Assembly: GCA_019671135.1 (NCBI GenBank) | Contig: JAHRHY010000004.1 | Span: 1,922,001-1,986,000, forward strand | From: Linnemannia hyalina | Lineage: Eukaryota; Mortierellomycota; Mortierellomycetes; Mortierellales; Mortierellaceae | DNA: 64,000 bases | Direction of reading: 5' to 3' | In this document: one piece after another, positions 1-14,700 of the stretch | Layout of the letters: each line of letters starts with the position of its first letter | Position numbering within the stretch: position 1 is the first letter of the stretch | The notes under the pieces: generated by a model | What the model was told of the DNA's origin: nothing | The model's database searches: none | The model's input: the letters and a program-made list of their open reading frames with translations, nothing else | Position numbers and translations under genes: made by a program

Positions 1-284
1 TTTACTAATCCTATGGGTTTGAAGGGACATACCCTTCGGGCTCGTATTTAAATCATCCCCGGACTATAGTAGAAGCAAACAAAACGGTGTATACCCCTTT
101 TTTTTCCTTTAAAAGAACATGATGAATTAGACAATGAATGAGAACCAACAGTTTATGTTGAAAAAATGTGTTGTTCTACGGTAACATGTTGGATAAATGA
201 TGGGGGGTGGGGTATGTTGAATACTAATACAAAAGATAACAAAGAAAGTCTATGGAAGAAAAAAGTAATTCCCAACCAGGGATT

Positions 285-2812
285 TTACTTTGCCTCAATA
301 GGGACCACACCATCAAGTTCCTGGAGTGCAATCTCAGAGACCGGCCCCTTGAACCAATGCCGTGCACTCAGGAACCAAGTAAGCGTTGTAAAGATCAACA
401 AGAACCCAACTGCCGCAGGCGTGAAGTTGAAATGGTCCATGTTATCGACAGGCCAGGACTGGGGGAGGTTAAAGATGACAAAAATAAAGCCCGTCCAGAC
501 ACAGGCGATCCAACCGATGGGCTTGGAGAACCGACCCAGGTTGAATTCATGCTGGACAAAGGTCTCGGCTCCGACGGTGATACGGAGGAGGATGGGGATG
601 GCGTACGAGACGGTGAATCCGATGATGGAGATTCCTGAGATGGCACTAAGAGTTGCCTCAGATCCGAGGGAGGGTAGGGCAAGCACGATAATGATCGCGA
701 CCGACAACCAGACAAGTCTCAATGGCATCTGGGTGCGGCGATCCAAGACCGAGAAGAATGGAGAGAAGGGCAATCCGCCATCCCGAGCAAACGCGTAAAT
801 CATGCGCGAGTTGGCTGCGACCGTTGCAACACCGCACAAGAAACCAGCAAAGACGATGATAAAGATGAAAATCGATCCACCTACTTTGCCAGCACAGTCG
901 AGAAAGATCTGAGGGGCAGCGCCGTAGATGCTGTTAAGGGTAGTGTCGTAGTCCTGGATTCCGAATGTCATGGCCAGCGCCAGCGCCAAACCGATGCAGA
1001 CTGAGGCAAAGATCGACATGAGGATGCCGCGGGGTCCGTTGACGTATGACTTTTCGGTCTCCTCTGACATGTGAGCGGAGCTATTTGAAGGAATGTCGCC
1101 AAGTTCATCATAGTCGTGGGGTAAAATGTAAGAGGAAGCAGGTATCAAGATAGCATCGATATGAGATGAGGAGAAGAGTGTGAGAAAAAGAAGGGTTAGA
1201 GGGAGAAACGGTAATGTGAAACGTGCGGGATATTAATATGCGACAGGGAAAACCCCCAGAAAAACAGATGAATCGAAGCTGAGGCTTTTGACAAATGTGG
1301 CGTATCAACGATAGCAAAGGAATACTCGAACAAAGTCAGAGCCGTAAGACCTTCGAGATAAAAGATAAAAGCTCTCCTATTTTTACCATTTCTCAGCCAA
1401 CATTTGACATCGATAAAACCAAAGAGTGTGACGGACTTACGCATCATATCCAAGCATGGACCATTGGGACTGCAAGAGACCAAGCATGAACACAAAAGCA
1501 GGGCTGGCCGAGGACTGGGTAGTGTAGCCAGTGTAATCCTTGAACTCTGTGAACACAAAATTGGCATTCTGCAACTTGGGGGCTCCAACAAGAACTGTGA
1601 TGACAACTACAATGGTGCCGAGAATGTGGACCACAACCGAGACCAATGACGCAACCTTGAGGGCTCGTCCTCCAGCAGAGTTGATCAATCCTGCAGTGAT
1701 CATCAGGGCTGCCATGATGTAAAAGTTCTTTGTGCCGCTGGGCTCCCATGAGGGTTGCCAGACCCTAATCAATGTGTTCATGAACGTTGCTGCTGCCAGC
1801 ACCGATCCTGAGCATCCAGCGACTAATAGAGGTGAACGAATTGGATTGGACAGTTGGTGAGTCGAATGAGATCATCGCAAAAAGCAGGGGTTTCGTTTGT
1901 TTATCATGTGGCTGTGTTGTTGTTTGTTGATTGTTATTTGTTGATTGTGTTTGCTGTGCTGTCCATTGTTGTGTTGTGAATCGTTCCTTACCTTGTCCGA
2001 GCATGTTGAACCAGGCCTCATACCACGAGAACATAGGACCCCACTTGGGACCACCACTATTTTCAATGTCCAATACAAAAGAAAACCGGTCAGTACTAAC
2101 ACAGATAAGATAAGGAATCCATCATCTCAAGCAAGACAAAATAATGTACTTACAGCTTGGCGGTCCAGAAGTACAACCCACCAGCAGTGGGGAAAGTCGA
2201 ACAAATCTCAGCCATGCCCAATCCAATAAACATGACAAAGAAGGCGACCAACAACCAGCCCCAGATGATGGCGACGGGACCTCCAGTGGCCATTCCGAAC
2301 CCGAACAGGGGTACAATTCCGATCAACACCGACGAGTTTGTCAGAGTGAATCCAAAGTTCTGAAGACCAGAGAACTGGCGCCTATTTTTTGAAGGAAGGA
2401 GGGACGAATGGGATCTGTTAGAAGCAGGTATGGGAAGGAGGGGGGGAGGAAGGGAGTAAGGGCAGTGTGAAGCAAGGTTACACTGTGCAGGGCAGCTTGG
2501 CTCTTCTTTTTGTCGATCTTCGTGTGTTGAGAGCGCATGCGCTTACTTCATGTTTTGGTTGTAGCCCAACTAGAGTTTGAACACAAAAAGGTGAATGAGG
2601 AAAGCGAAGTGCATTAGAGTCAATGGTTTTGTTTGCAATGAGAAGCTCATTCATGTTCATTCCTTGTCAGGGACAAAAAGTTGTGAGCAGCGTTTTTTTT
2701 GCTATGTATTGTTGTTGAAAGGGCACTCGTGAGTGGCTATTGTTCTTACAGCAGCGAGACGGGCTTCGTCCTCGTTGTAGGTGGGTCCATGGCCCTTTTC
2801 ATTGTTGTCCAT
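285..2812 (-). CDS. Amino-acid permease, APC superfamily (GABA/choline permease type)
   Basis: This is a proton-coupled amino-acid or GABA transporter of the plasma or vacuolar membrane. Six exons (2750-2812, 2547-2569, 2154-2381, 1992-2056, 1441-1822, 285-1080) add up to an in-frame 518-residue protein, the normal size for the family. The N-terminus reads DEARLAALGYNQNMKRQFS, the usual fungal permease lead-in, followed by the first membrane helix (TNSSVLIGIVPLFGFG). The WGPMFSWYEAWFNMLGQ motif lies around residues 105-127, and many hydrophobic helices run to the end (for example IFIFIIVFAGFLCGVATV and AVGFLLIFTTLTWFLSA). The second exon is only 23 nt but keeps the frame. The family call is secure. 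The substrate is inferred from resemblance to Uga4/Hnm1-type permeases and is not shown by the sequence. Confidence 0.93.
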
Positions 2813-3826
2813 GTGATAGAGGAAAGACGGTGGCGGATGAGAGAAAAGTGTGAGGAATAGGAAGAGGAGCTAAGGACGAGAAGACAACGGAAAAAAAGAA
2901 GACGGTAAAAGAAACAAGGACGAGTATCGATGAACAAAACAGAAAGAAAATAAAACGAACCCCGCGCAATCGACCGACCAGGTCCACCTATATTTTCCGA
3001 CACCCCGTCCTCCTCGAAGGTACAAAAGAGAAAGAAGGACAGGAGGAGGAGGAGCTGCCTTGGGCAACTCCGGTCACTTTTCTGATACGATAAGATCATT
3101 GTTCCTGGCGGGTCCCCGTTCCCCTATCTGTGGCCATTGTTGTTTCTTTGGCCATGTCTCAGCCAAATCGCCATACGCTTGCCAAGAAAGAGCTTCCTAG
3201 CTAAGCCAAGGGGGTCTTGTTCACATGAAAAAAGCTGTCTTCTCCATACTCGACAACAAAAAAGGGAAGAATGCCATCGGATCTACTGCTCCATTGCACA
3301 TTCCTATTGCACAAAGCAATGACGAGGCCGATGAGAAAGAAAGAATCGGAAAATAATACCAATGTGGTAGTCACTTGTAAGAACAGATCAAGCAACAAAG
3401 GGAGAAGGAGACTTTCATCATCGCTGACTACTGACTCGTGAACATTAGGTTCGGTGAAGGATGGAACAGTGTAAACACCTTGCTGGGCTTGGATCTTGGG
3501 TTCTCAACTTCTTGGGTCTTTGGTCTTGGGTCTTTGGTCTTGGTTCTGGTCTACTCAAGCCAGGTTCAGCCAATCCGACAAAATCTCCAATCTCATGCTT
3601 GCTAATTGTAGGGAGATCTCCTAGAGTCTACCAACCCCTCTTCCTCCTCCTGCCTTTTAACCCTCCGCATTGAAGAGTGCAAACTATACTGTCCCCCAAC
3701 GATCCTCCTTGTTTGTGTTGGTAGATTATCGAGGTTATGTGCTTTATTTGTTTTGCAGGTATGACATTTGACAAGAATTCGTTTTTTTGCTGTGTAAGAC
3801 TAAAGAATTGATTGGTTGCTGTGTGT
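2813..3826. other. Intergenic region between permease promoter and LSB5 3' end
   Basis: About 1 kb without a supportable gene. It should contain the permease promoter (the gene reads leftward from 2812) and the 3' untranslated region of the leftward LSB5-like gene. A purine-rich block at 2820-3060 is the complement of the CT-rich tracts found before other start codons here. A short tandem repeat of period 14 lies at 3511-3543. Nothing else was recognised. Confidence 0.5.
3511..3543. repeat. Short tandem repeat, period 14, about 2.4 copies
   Basis: The unit cttgggtctttggt occurs twice in a row and is followed by the start of a third copy. The flanking bases 3490-3510 and 3544-3550 are similar in composition (TTGG-rich). 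It lies in non-coding sequence and no function is indicated. Confidence 0.7.
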
Positions 3827-6632
3827 TCAGGGAAGGGCTGAGACAGGAACCGCACCAGATGTGGCTTGACTTGATCCACCGCTGTTCTGCAACTGCTCCT
3901 GCTCAAGGTGCAATTGTCTCTGCTGCTCCTTAAGCGCCTGCAACTGCTCCTGCTGCTCCTGCTGTTGTCTGAAATACGCCGACGCATCAAACACCTTGTC
4001 CTGATTGTCCGTCCGCTTACTACCGAACATTAAAAAAAGAAAACAGGTAAATAACATCAGTATGTGAGCACTCTTTTTTGCTTCGAGACAACGAAGGGAA
4101 CTCTAGAAAAATAACAGCATGAACACTGTTCAAAAAAAAAAAAAGTACCCATTCTTCACAGCTGTTGAGACATCGGACTGTGGTCCAACGTAATAGGGTT
4201 CATCTCCAAAAGGATCCTGTGACGTGTTTTGTGATACAGGGACATTGTGGACTGCGCTCTTGCCATTTGAGGCACCATGACCGTTGCTGTAGGCACGACC
4301 ATTGCCAACACCTGCACCATCTCCGCCCGATCCAACAGTGTCTCCAAACGACAGCAAATCGTCAGTAGGAACATGTTGGCCATGAGGCAATCCGTTGCCG
4401 TTGCGGTTCTGAACAGAGTCTGTTGTCTCTGATGCCTTGGTTGCCTTGTTCAAATGTTGACGCTCCATCATCTGGTTGTACGCCGTGAATGACTGCACCA
4501 ATTCCTGATTGCATGCCAACAGAGATGCTTCAGGCGCGGCACAAGAAAACATATAACATTTGTCAGTATGGCATATGAACAAAACAACAATAACGCTCCA
4601 TCTTTGTGTCTTAAACCAAAGCAAACAACAAGTCCTAAACCAATGTGTTCCACGTACTCAGCCATTGCTCGTTAGGGTTGGCAGACTCTGTGATCTCTGA
4701 AAGGTATTGTTGGATGGTGCGCTGAAGGCTCGTGCACTTGGAGTGGAATTCCTATTGTAATTCGTTATGATTGATAGCATCAAGTCGTTTAATTAGCATG
4801 GCAAGCGTCGGTGAATCAAGTTGAGTGAGCCCACACGACCAGAGCAGACAGTCCGATCCTGTTCTCATTCTCTGACCCAGTCTTACCTTGATCAGCTCAT
4901 TCTCCTCAATCGCCTCCAACTCTGGGTCGGCAAAGGAGACCGCCTCAATCAACATGTGAGCGTTATTCCTTGCCAGCTCGATATCCTGCGCCATTTGTCT
5001 CATTTGCTATTGTTAACAAACACAAATGGAAAAATAGTAATGTGAGTGTCAAGGAATTATACAAAAAGTAATGTTGCAGTTGGTTCAGTTGATGCAGCTG
5101 TTGCATATCAACCTTGCCGTCTCCGAAAAAATTACCTGTTCAGGGGTGATGGGGGCTCGAAGTGGTGAAGGAGGGTTAGCTCGTTGGTGTCCAGACTATT
5201 TGTCCATTAAGATATACCGTTTCAAGATTGTTAGCAATACGGTCGGTCGCGACTTGAAAAAGAAAATGCAACCTGCGCTCACGAAACGTCAATCCAAAGC
5301 AGTGAAGCGGCGTGCAAGTACCTGTCTTGGTGTGTTGTTTTTGATGAGTGAGTTGTAGAGCTGAGGGATGACAGCAAGTCCTGGATCCGTGACGAACGTG
5401 TTAGCCCATCCCTCCAGACTCTCCATGAGGCGAATCTTGACATTGGCATCCGTGGCCTATCATATATCGAAAGAACAAGTATGACAACATGACAGCATGA
5501 CATTGGGTTAGTTGAATAGAGCCTGGATTTCTTTCTTTCCGGGGGAACTTCAAGCCATTCATTCGAACCGGTTTCATACATCTGCGACGACCACAGCCTC
5601 GATATCATCCGCGAACTTGGCGGTAGCCAATTGGGCTGTCACGAGGACATCAAGAAAAAATAATAAGAAGGGAACAGAGCGCAGGCACCAATTGACAACA
5701 ATAGAAGAGAAGGAGAAGGAAGGGGCATGGTTAAAATGCGAGTAGAAAAAAGCGTTTATGCGACTGACTCTAAACATGACATTCAATAGCTTCGAAGCGC
5801 CTTTGTCCTCTTTTTGAAATGAAGCACTGTTTCGTCGTTTACCTTTGAACTTTGAACCACAGCCGTCAACCAATGCCTGAATCAACTATTAAGCACAGAC
5901 ACAGCATGGAAACGGAAAAGTCAGACGAATTGTTCGTCTCACATATGTTGCTTTGTGCCATTTTTAAGAAATATGTCAAAACGTTCCACATACAGTAATG
6001 GCATTCATCTGTTGCTGAGGTCGTCCCACACGCAATTTTTTGCGCAGGGCTTTGGCTGCTTCCTTTGCTCTGTTGTTAGACCAAAAAAAAGCCCGAGTCC
6101 AATTGATATCCAGAACGTGTAAGACCGGGAAAGTGAGCCGGGTGAACACGCAGCGAGAGAAAGAGAGAAAGAAGTGAGAGAGCACGCACATAAGGTGAAA
6201 GTGAACCAAAAATAAAAGGGTTGTAACGCCGTTAGTTTGTCTGGAGTATTCGTTCACACTCCAATTCCGTTTCCTGCTGACTGTAGAGTAGAGCCTTTCG
6301 TTGTTCGTTGTTTCTTATTCCCGCGAAAAGAATTTGCTTACCCATCGTCCTTGGCATTGACAGTTTCACAGAGGGTGGCAATCACGTCCCATTGAGTAAT
6401 AGTCTGCAAGGCGGTGATGGTATCTACATGAGACAAAAGTATGCACCAACAAGTTGAGCTTGGTTAGTCATTCGTTACTTTTTGTGCCCCCATAGTAAAA
6501 AAACACACACACAAAAGGTCTCCTCAGTATGGACGACGACAACAGAGTCAGCTGTCAGAAACAACATAGAGAAAGGATGAGAGGCGTACCGATTTGATTT
6601 GAGATGACGGTTTGCTTTGTGAAGATACCCAT
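3827..6632 (-). CDS. LSB5: VHS-GAT domain protein, Lsb5-like endocytic/sorting adaptor
   Basis: This is a cytosolic adaptor of the VHS-GAT family, which links ubiquitin and Arf/actin regulators to endosomal or endocytic sorting. At least ten small exons were traced, starting with ATG at 6632 (MGIFTKQTVISNQI, then DTITALQTITQWDVIATLCE). The VHS domain continues through AKEAAKALRKKL, NAITLIQALVDGCGSKF, KFADDIEAVV and ANVKIRLMESLEGWANTF. The GAT region follows: APITPEQMRQMAQDIELARN, FADPELEAIEENELIK, FHSKCTSLQRTIQQYL and CNQELVQSFTAYNQMME. The C-terminal tail is disordered, with QDPFGDEPYYVG and a glutamine-rich end (RQQQEQQEQLQAL), and finishes at 3827. No FYVE or gamma-adaptin ear is present, which favours Lsb5 over Vps27 or GGA. 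Some splice sites in the tail are inferred. Confidence 0.87.
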
Positions 6633-7527
6633 TGTGAAAAAAAAGTGAATGAGTGTAAGTGTGTGTGAGGGTTGTGAGGAGTGTGTTCGAAGAAAGTAAA
6701 GAGAGAGAGAGAGAGAGAAAGAGGCGAGGAGTGAGGATATAGCAAAAAAAAAAAAAAAAAAAGAGGAAGAAGGGAAGGGAGCCAAGGCGGGGGAAAGATA
6801 AGGAGGAAAGGAAAAAGAAGAACGTGAAGGGAAGAAACGTTGAAAAGTAAAAAGAAAAAGGAAAAAAGGAAGGGTGAAGGAAGGGTGAAGGAAGAAGGAA
6901 AGAAAGAGGAGGGGGCGGAAGACCATTTCTCCAAATGCGCTAGCCCAATGGGCCAATTATTGTGTCAAATTATGCATCGGTCAAAGAACCCTTCTTTTCT
7001 TACAAACCGCACTGTTCTTTCTTCCCTTCGAGGCTTCCTTCCTTTCCCTCTTCTTCACGCCTCCCATTTCTCATCTTCCTAATTACTTACATTTTTGCCC
7101 ATGTACCATTACGCTGTAAACACACGTCGTCACCCACGGACTGACAGATTATTAGTCCCTTACGCGGGCTGTTCTCTCTTTTTTCTTGGCTTTTCTCTTT
7201 CCTTTCGTTCTCAATCAGCAGCTTCCCATCTTCAATGTGGTGACGGTTAGGCGTCCAAAAGGAACCACTTTGACCCTTCCCTGAACATCACTTCTCTCCA
7301 CAATGGATGGTGGCAACGGCCTCGACGTTTGAGTGGGCCCACTTGTGTCCCACAACATGTCGTGGCCATTTGTTTATCCGTCGCCAATTCAAATGTGAGC
7401 CACACAAACAAGAATAAAAGCGTCTGTTTGGCTGGCAAAAAATGGCAAGTGTGTTCAAGCAAAAAATTCATTGGGAAAAAAAGTATAGTGAAGTGTGTAG
7501 TGTACAAGTGTTGAATCAGTCGTCCTT
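6633..7527. other. Intergenic, low-complexity promoter of the LSB5-like gene
   Basis: About 0.9 kb with no supportable gene. It contains a (GA)n run near 6695-6722, an A-tract near 6744-6762 and purine-rich sequence to about 6915. On the minus strand these form the CT-rich leader of the LSB5-like gene. The right part should hold the 3' untranslated region of the leftward TRM8 gene. Apparent open frames here are repetitive Phe/Ser/Leu artefacts. Confidence 0.5.
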
Positions 7528-8915
<1,388 letters not shown>

Positions 8916-9372
8916 GGTTGGTTGTGAAGGCTAACTTGTGAAGTTAAGAATGGAAGATCACTTTTTTTTTCTTTGTCTGTGGTAGCCTTGACTGCGAACA
9001 CAAACAACGAAGGCGACAATGCTCAGCCACCCAAGTCGTCTGTATGCCTGTCCCTCTCAAATTGACCACCTACAGGCGTGCAGCCTTTCCCCTTTCTCTC
9101 TTCTCTCACTCTACACTCACCTGTACCCTATTGTTCATTTGTAGGTGAACATTGCACCTTTCCTCGCTCACACTCACACCTACACTACTCGACTCTACTC
9201 GCTTCTCCACTTTTTATACACCAAACAAACACGACCACTTCCGCATTCAAACGAGGACAAAACAAGGAATAAACAAGGCGCGTTCGAAACAATAACTAAC
9301 CCGGCGATCCCCTTTCTACATCCTTCCCTCCCTTCACACAACCTTACCCTCGCCAAAGACGAGGAGTGCGAC
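8916..9372. promoter_or_regulatory. Divergent promoter region between TRM8 and EAF3
   Basis: A 457-bp spacer separates the two start codons, so both promoters must lie in it or overlap. The EAF3 side is pyrimidine-rich on the coding strand (9080-9230 and 9305-9355), as seen before several other genes here. No clear TATA box was identified. Confidence 0.55.
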
Positions 9373-10940
9373 ATGGCAAACAAGCGACAGATGACCTTCG
9401 AGGCCAATGAAAACGTCCTCTGTTTTCATGGCCCTTTGCTCTACGAGGCCAAGGTAACGAGCCTTCCTCTTATGCTCTTGTTGTCACTCTCCGCCTAAAC
9501 GACGTGACATCCCCCTTGCCCAAGAAACTAACAGGGCGTTTTACTGTTGTTTAATGTGCTATAGATTCTCAAAACAGACTGGAGGGTCCTTGACCCACCA
9601 CATGGCGATGAAGGCCCAGCTTACTTGGTCCATTACCGCGGTTGGAAACAGACGTAAGGCTTTTCGGTCCCTTCTATAAGGCAAAAGTTGTCAAGGAATG
9701 GTGACTAACACGTATTGTTTTGCCTTTTTTTGGTGGCACATAGATGGGACGAGTGGGTTCCTGAATCAAGGGCACTCAAGATGAATGAGGCAAACTTGGC
9801 CAAACAGGCCAGTTTGAAGGAGTCATATCCTGGCAAGAAGAAGGCAGTACCAAAAACATCAGGAGTGACAGAGAGCTCTGATAGAGGAAAGAAGCGAGCA
9901 AAGGACACGAGTGTTGACAAGGAGGAAGAATTCACAAAGCGGCCCGAGATCAAAGTACCAATACCCGACTCATTGAAGGCACAACTCGTGGATGACTGGG
10001 AAAACATCACCAAGCACCAACAAGTAAGGCACAAGGACAGGATGTGGCTCGCTTTCGCGCAACATCACAATTTGCATATAGGCGTCCCGAAACTCGACTA
10101 TGAGAGCTAACATTCGCCACCATGCTTTTCTATTGGCCAACTCGTCTCGCTAGCTGGTTCCTCTGCCAAGGACGCCCAATGTCGTCCAGATCCTCGACAT
10201 GTACAGAGACTCGAAGAAGGACAAGAAGGGGTACGTTATCAGGAGACGGGATGCTTTATCAGTTGGCCTCATTGGATCATGACAGCAGGATCTAACATGT
10301 GATGTGTGCGTGTGTGGCTCTCGTTTGAACGCGTTTATAGAAAGAGCGACGAGATTTTCCAAGAAGTGCTGTCAGGAATCAAGACGTACTTTGACAAATG
10401 TCTGGGCAACCTGCTTCTCTACCGGTTTGAACGTCAACAATACGTCGACATTCGCAAGCGGAACACTGGAAAGGAGGACTCGGAGATCTATGGCGGCGAA
10501 CATTTGCTCCGACTCTTTGGTAGGTGCCACGTACAGTCCATATTGTCCTGACGCTCAAGGATGTTGACGGTGCTCAAGCACCTTCATTAGCAACCAAGAA
10601 GACGAGCAGTAGTGCTGACATGATTGTTGTGCGTCATTTCTTCTCTTTTTTTTTTTTTTTCTAGTTCAATTTCCCATGCTTATTGCTCATACTCAGATGG
10701 ATCAGGACTCGATCAATGCTCTCCGTGAGAACCTGGTGGATGTTCTCAAGTAAGTCCAGTATAATGTCTGTTGTTTATCAAGTAGTGTTGTATAGGATGA
10801 GAGACTGATGAGTGGTGATATTCCTATTACTTGTTCATGCCCTTCTCGTACATAGGTGGATGCAAAAGAACCACAAGGAGCTGTTGCTGTCGGAATATGA
10901 GAATGCGAGCCCCGCCTACCAATCTATCGTCAAATCATAA
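9373..10940 (+). CDS. EAF3: MRG15/Eaf3-type chromodomain protein
   Basis: This nuclear chromatin reader is shared by the NuA4 acetyltransferase and Rpd3S deacetylase complexes, and binds methylated H3K36 through its chromodomain. The chromodomain spans exons 9373-9453, 9565-9653 and the start of 9744-10023: ENVLCFHGPLLYEAKILKTD, then YLVHYRGWKQTWDEWVPESR. A charged linker (GKKKAVPKTSGVTESSDRGK) leads to the MRG domain: IKVPIPDSLKAQLVDDWENI, LVPLPRTPNVVQILDMY, FQEVLSGIKTYFDKCLGNLL, FERQQYVDIR, YGGEHLLRLF, QFPMLIAHTQMDQD and LRENLVDVLKWM. The protein ends at 10940. Exon phases agree across all junctions checked. An AATAAA signal lies shortly after the stop near 10980. Confidence 0.96.
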
Positions 10941-11700
10941 AAGTGCTGAGCACCGTGTCGGGGATCGTCTCCTTCAACAAATAAAACCTGCTGTGAAATG
11001 AAATGATAAAAATCGTGTTTATTTTTAAAAGGACGTGGTGCATGAACTCTCTTTTTATATTTTTTTCCTTCTTGCCCCGGCTGCATGGATTCCATTGGGA
11101 AGTGGGAAGGGGCCAGTGGTGACGACGACGACGAGGATGAATGAGCCTTGTCGTAATATAAGAAGTAACAAGGTCATTATTAAAACACTTTACTGTGGTG
11201 GCATTACCATGACATACCTTATTCGTCTCTTTCTTTCCTTCTTTCTTTCTTTCTTTCTTGCATTCTTTCTGTTGCATTTTCCATTCTTCGCTGTCGTTGT
11301 TTATTTTATGCATTTTGTTCTCCTTCGATCCTTGTACACTCTCTCCCTATCCTTCTTCACTTTTCTCCACTCACATCCCCTCCCTTCGCCTGCACCGTCC
11401 CTTATTCATCTTCCTCTTTACGCCTTTCACTCCCTCCCACACTCTCAACCCCTCCTCACAACTCTCCCTTGACGACTTCCTGCCACCACCCACCACTCTT
11501 GTAGCAGCTTTTCCATTCAATTCCCATTCAACCGTAACTCACTCTTTCTCTCTGTGCCCATTCAACCCACACACAAACACACTTACATACAACATTCATA
11601 CTCACATTCGTATACACATTCAGCCCACTCACACACAGGCAACGCCTCGCATTCACACACACACACCCAGGACAGCCCTCATTAACACACTCTGCCAACC
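10941..11700. promoter_or_regulatory. EAF3 3' end and long CT-rich leader of the DENN gene
   Basis: The left end holds the EAF3 poly(A) signal. From about 11220 to 11690 the plus strand is strongly pyrimidine-rich, with a (CTTT)n-like run at 11229-11262 and many CTTC, CCCTC and CACA blocks, right up to the DENN start codon at 11701. This is a probable promoter and 5' untranslated region. No gene is supported. Confidence 0.5.
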
Positions 11701-14700
11701 ATGGCTAACATGGGACCCTCGCCAAAGCGTATGGCTGACTACTTCTTCATGGTCGGACTGCATGACGACTTTTCGCTACTCGACGATTCATTCGCTGATC
11801 ACCAAGGCATAGGCTATTCTACCGAACTCAGCGACACCCACTCTGGTCACCACACCGCTGCAACCACAAACACAGCACCGACAACAAAGTCAACGGGAGC
11901 AACAGGAGCACAGGCCGATCACTCCCTCGCAGCGCACAGTTCAATTTCCCATGGTGACACAATCCATTCTGCTGACACGACGACCTCTCCTCCTCAGGCC
12001 CATACTCCTGTCAGATCGCATGCTCGCTCACGGTCAAAGTCAATGGCTCAGTTCAACCATATCGATCAATCCTTGCCCGACCACTATCACAAACAAAATG
12101 GCTCCATGGCACCTCAAAGAGGTATGGACCTGTGATTCGCTGGATTCGAGAGTTATCCCCTCGCTTGTCCCTCCTCCCCTCAAAATAATGCATTCCGTAC
12201 CTTATTTTCTTCTGTTTGTTTGTTTCTGCTTGCTGCTTTGCTTACCATCCCACCCTTCTAAAATTGTCACTAGACTTGAGTCCAGAAGACGATCCGAACC
12301 CGAAAGATGTTTCAGTAACCATGCGGCACCCCAGTGGTGCTGTTCACGCCATCAAGCGCCCTACTCGGAGATCTGTCACCATGAGCGACATTAGCCAGCA
12401 GGGAAGCACAGGACTTCATCACAGGGCAAGCTATCGACATATATCCGCCGGAACGTTATACAAGTCTGTTCAGGAGGGCATTCAGCAGGGGCTTGCCAGA
12501 GAAAGGATCCAGGAGGATGATGGGAAGCAGAACGTAATAGTTGATGATAAGAATGGAGGGATCCACGGACAATCGGACGCTTCGCAGGCTAGATCTGGTA
12601 AGAAATTATGCGAGTGTTTAAATGACCCTTGGCGAATTCTCTGTCTTGTATGTAGCTTTGTATATACCAATAATCCTCTCTGTTTGGTTGAGCGTTTCTA
12701 GCAGGACCTAAGAGACATGGAATCCACCCGACGCCAGCTCCGACATCTCAACAATACCGACAGAATGCGACTCTCTCAGTGCAAGATGTGAAGGGCTTGG
12801 CTCATGGAAAAAATATGGCCGTTATTCGGAGCATGTCGAAGTTGGACCACGGAGTACAGAAAGCTCACATAGGAAGCTCCTCTCGTTCCGTTTACACGGG
12901 CCCAGACATACATCCGGGAGAAAGGGCGTTCAGCCCCGTGGTCACCTGTCGTTACCCGGAACAGGACTGGAAAGACTCTGAAGTATTCCCTCCACACCTG
13001 CCAATGGTAAGAGGTTGTCCAACATAAAAGTTATAACAACAGCCTTTTCTAATCAATGGTATTGCTAACAGCTTGCTTGCCGTTTCCATTGACGCTATTA
13101 GTTCTGCTTTCCAGGAGAGCTGACGCTAAAGTTGCAGGCTGAACGTCCACCGACCACGTACCATTCTTTCGTCATGACACAGGAAACAGGAAACCGTTCT
13201 TACGCCATGTGTGTGATCATGTACGAGCGCATGCCCACGACTATGTATCGACAATTCGAGTATCTTTGTCAGAAGTGGACAAAGAGCCACCTGGCAAGTC
13301 TTTACCTAGATCTACGATGCTACACCTGTGATCGCGCTGTGTAGATGACGTCTCTTAACTGCATCACTAACGCAGATGGCTCTTCCTATTCTTCGTTCAA
13401 ATACGTTAGTCAGAGAGCGAGATGGAGTATGTCAAGGCCATCAAAACAAAAATCACTCGGGAGAAGAGTTTGCTGCGGACGCTGAATGAGCGGCTACGCG
13501 AGGAAAGGACATTGGGGCGGAGAACGCAGATTATTGAGATCAAGCGAGATATCGCAGACTCGGAAGAGAAGCTATCTCTTCTCCGGGATCAAATGGAGCC
13601 ATGGAAACAAATGTTTGTGGATGCTGAAGACGTTTGGATTCCGCGGTGCGTGGGGTTAGTGAGTGCCTTCCCGTACCACTATTTGCTTCGAGACTGGCTT
13701 CTGGGAGTTGTCGTTGCCTGTTCTGGAGGTGTTGATCACCCAGGAATGAGCATGAACTCTCTGCCGCTTGAAAGGTAACAGCAAAAATGGGGCTGCTTTT
13801 GTTGCCTATGGCTTTCCATGCATCCTTTGCTGCTGAAAACCTTCCAACTAACTGACCCTTTGTATGGTAGATATGTCAAAAACATCATCCACGAGGTGGG
13901 GGTTCCACCTTTCGGCAAGATGGAAATTGGGATTACAATCAACAACAGGATGATCTTTGCGTCCAGACCGGCACTCAACAGCGTTCCGATCGTAAAAAAC
14001 GTAAGATTACTATGAAGTTTCATACGCGCTCTATGTATCTCTTTAGCCAATGATAATTATTCCTAACAGCTATCCTACAGTTCTCCTTATACCCACTCTT
14101 TCGTTGCCTGTCTGCCGAGGATATTGTTACTGTCATAGAGGTAAGCATACAACAGATGCGAGAGCCAAGGGTACTGCAGATAAAGAACTCTACTGACTAT
14201 ATATTGTTACAGGTCATGCTGGCCGAAGGCAAGGTCATATTTCTATCGTCGCATTTAGGAATGCTGACCCTGGCAGCTGAAAGCTTCCTATACATGTTCT
14301 TCCCACTCTACTGGCAGGGAGTGTACATTCCAATCCTACCAGCGGCACTCATGACCTGTCTGCAGGCACCTGTCCCGTACATCATTGGAGTTGAACGGAG
14401 CTGTTGCGACGCTGAATTTCCACCCGAAGAGGTACTTGCATCTTTCGTCTAATGATTACACTCAATATGCTTGGCTCAAACTCCCATGCTCGGAAACTCA
14501 TATCTAAGCATCTTCCCCATAGGCTTGTGTGGTTGATCTGGATAAAGGAACCATCGACGTTCAGCTGGCCCCCATGCAGCTCCCTGCTCGCCCGAGGCGG
14601 AAACTTGTCCAATCGTTGGAGATGTATGCACCTACAAGTGCTGTGCAACGCAACCCGAACTCACAGAGTGCAGCTTTTGGACCACCGGAATACGTCAAGT

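Noticed and set aside
6548..6956. Overlapping minus-strand frames rich in Phe, Ser and Leu
   Set aside because: They arise from GA-rich and A-tract low-complexity sequence in a promoter and have no domain.
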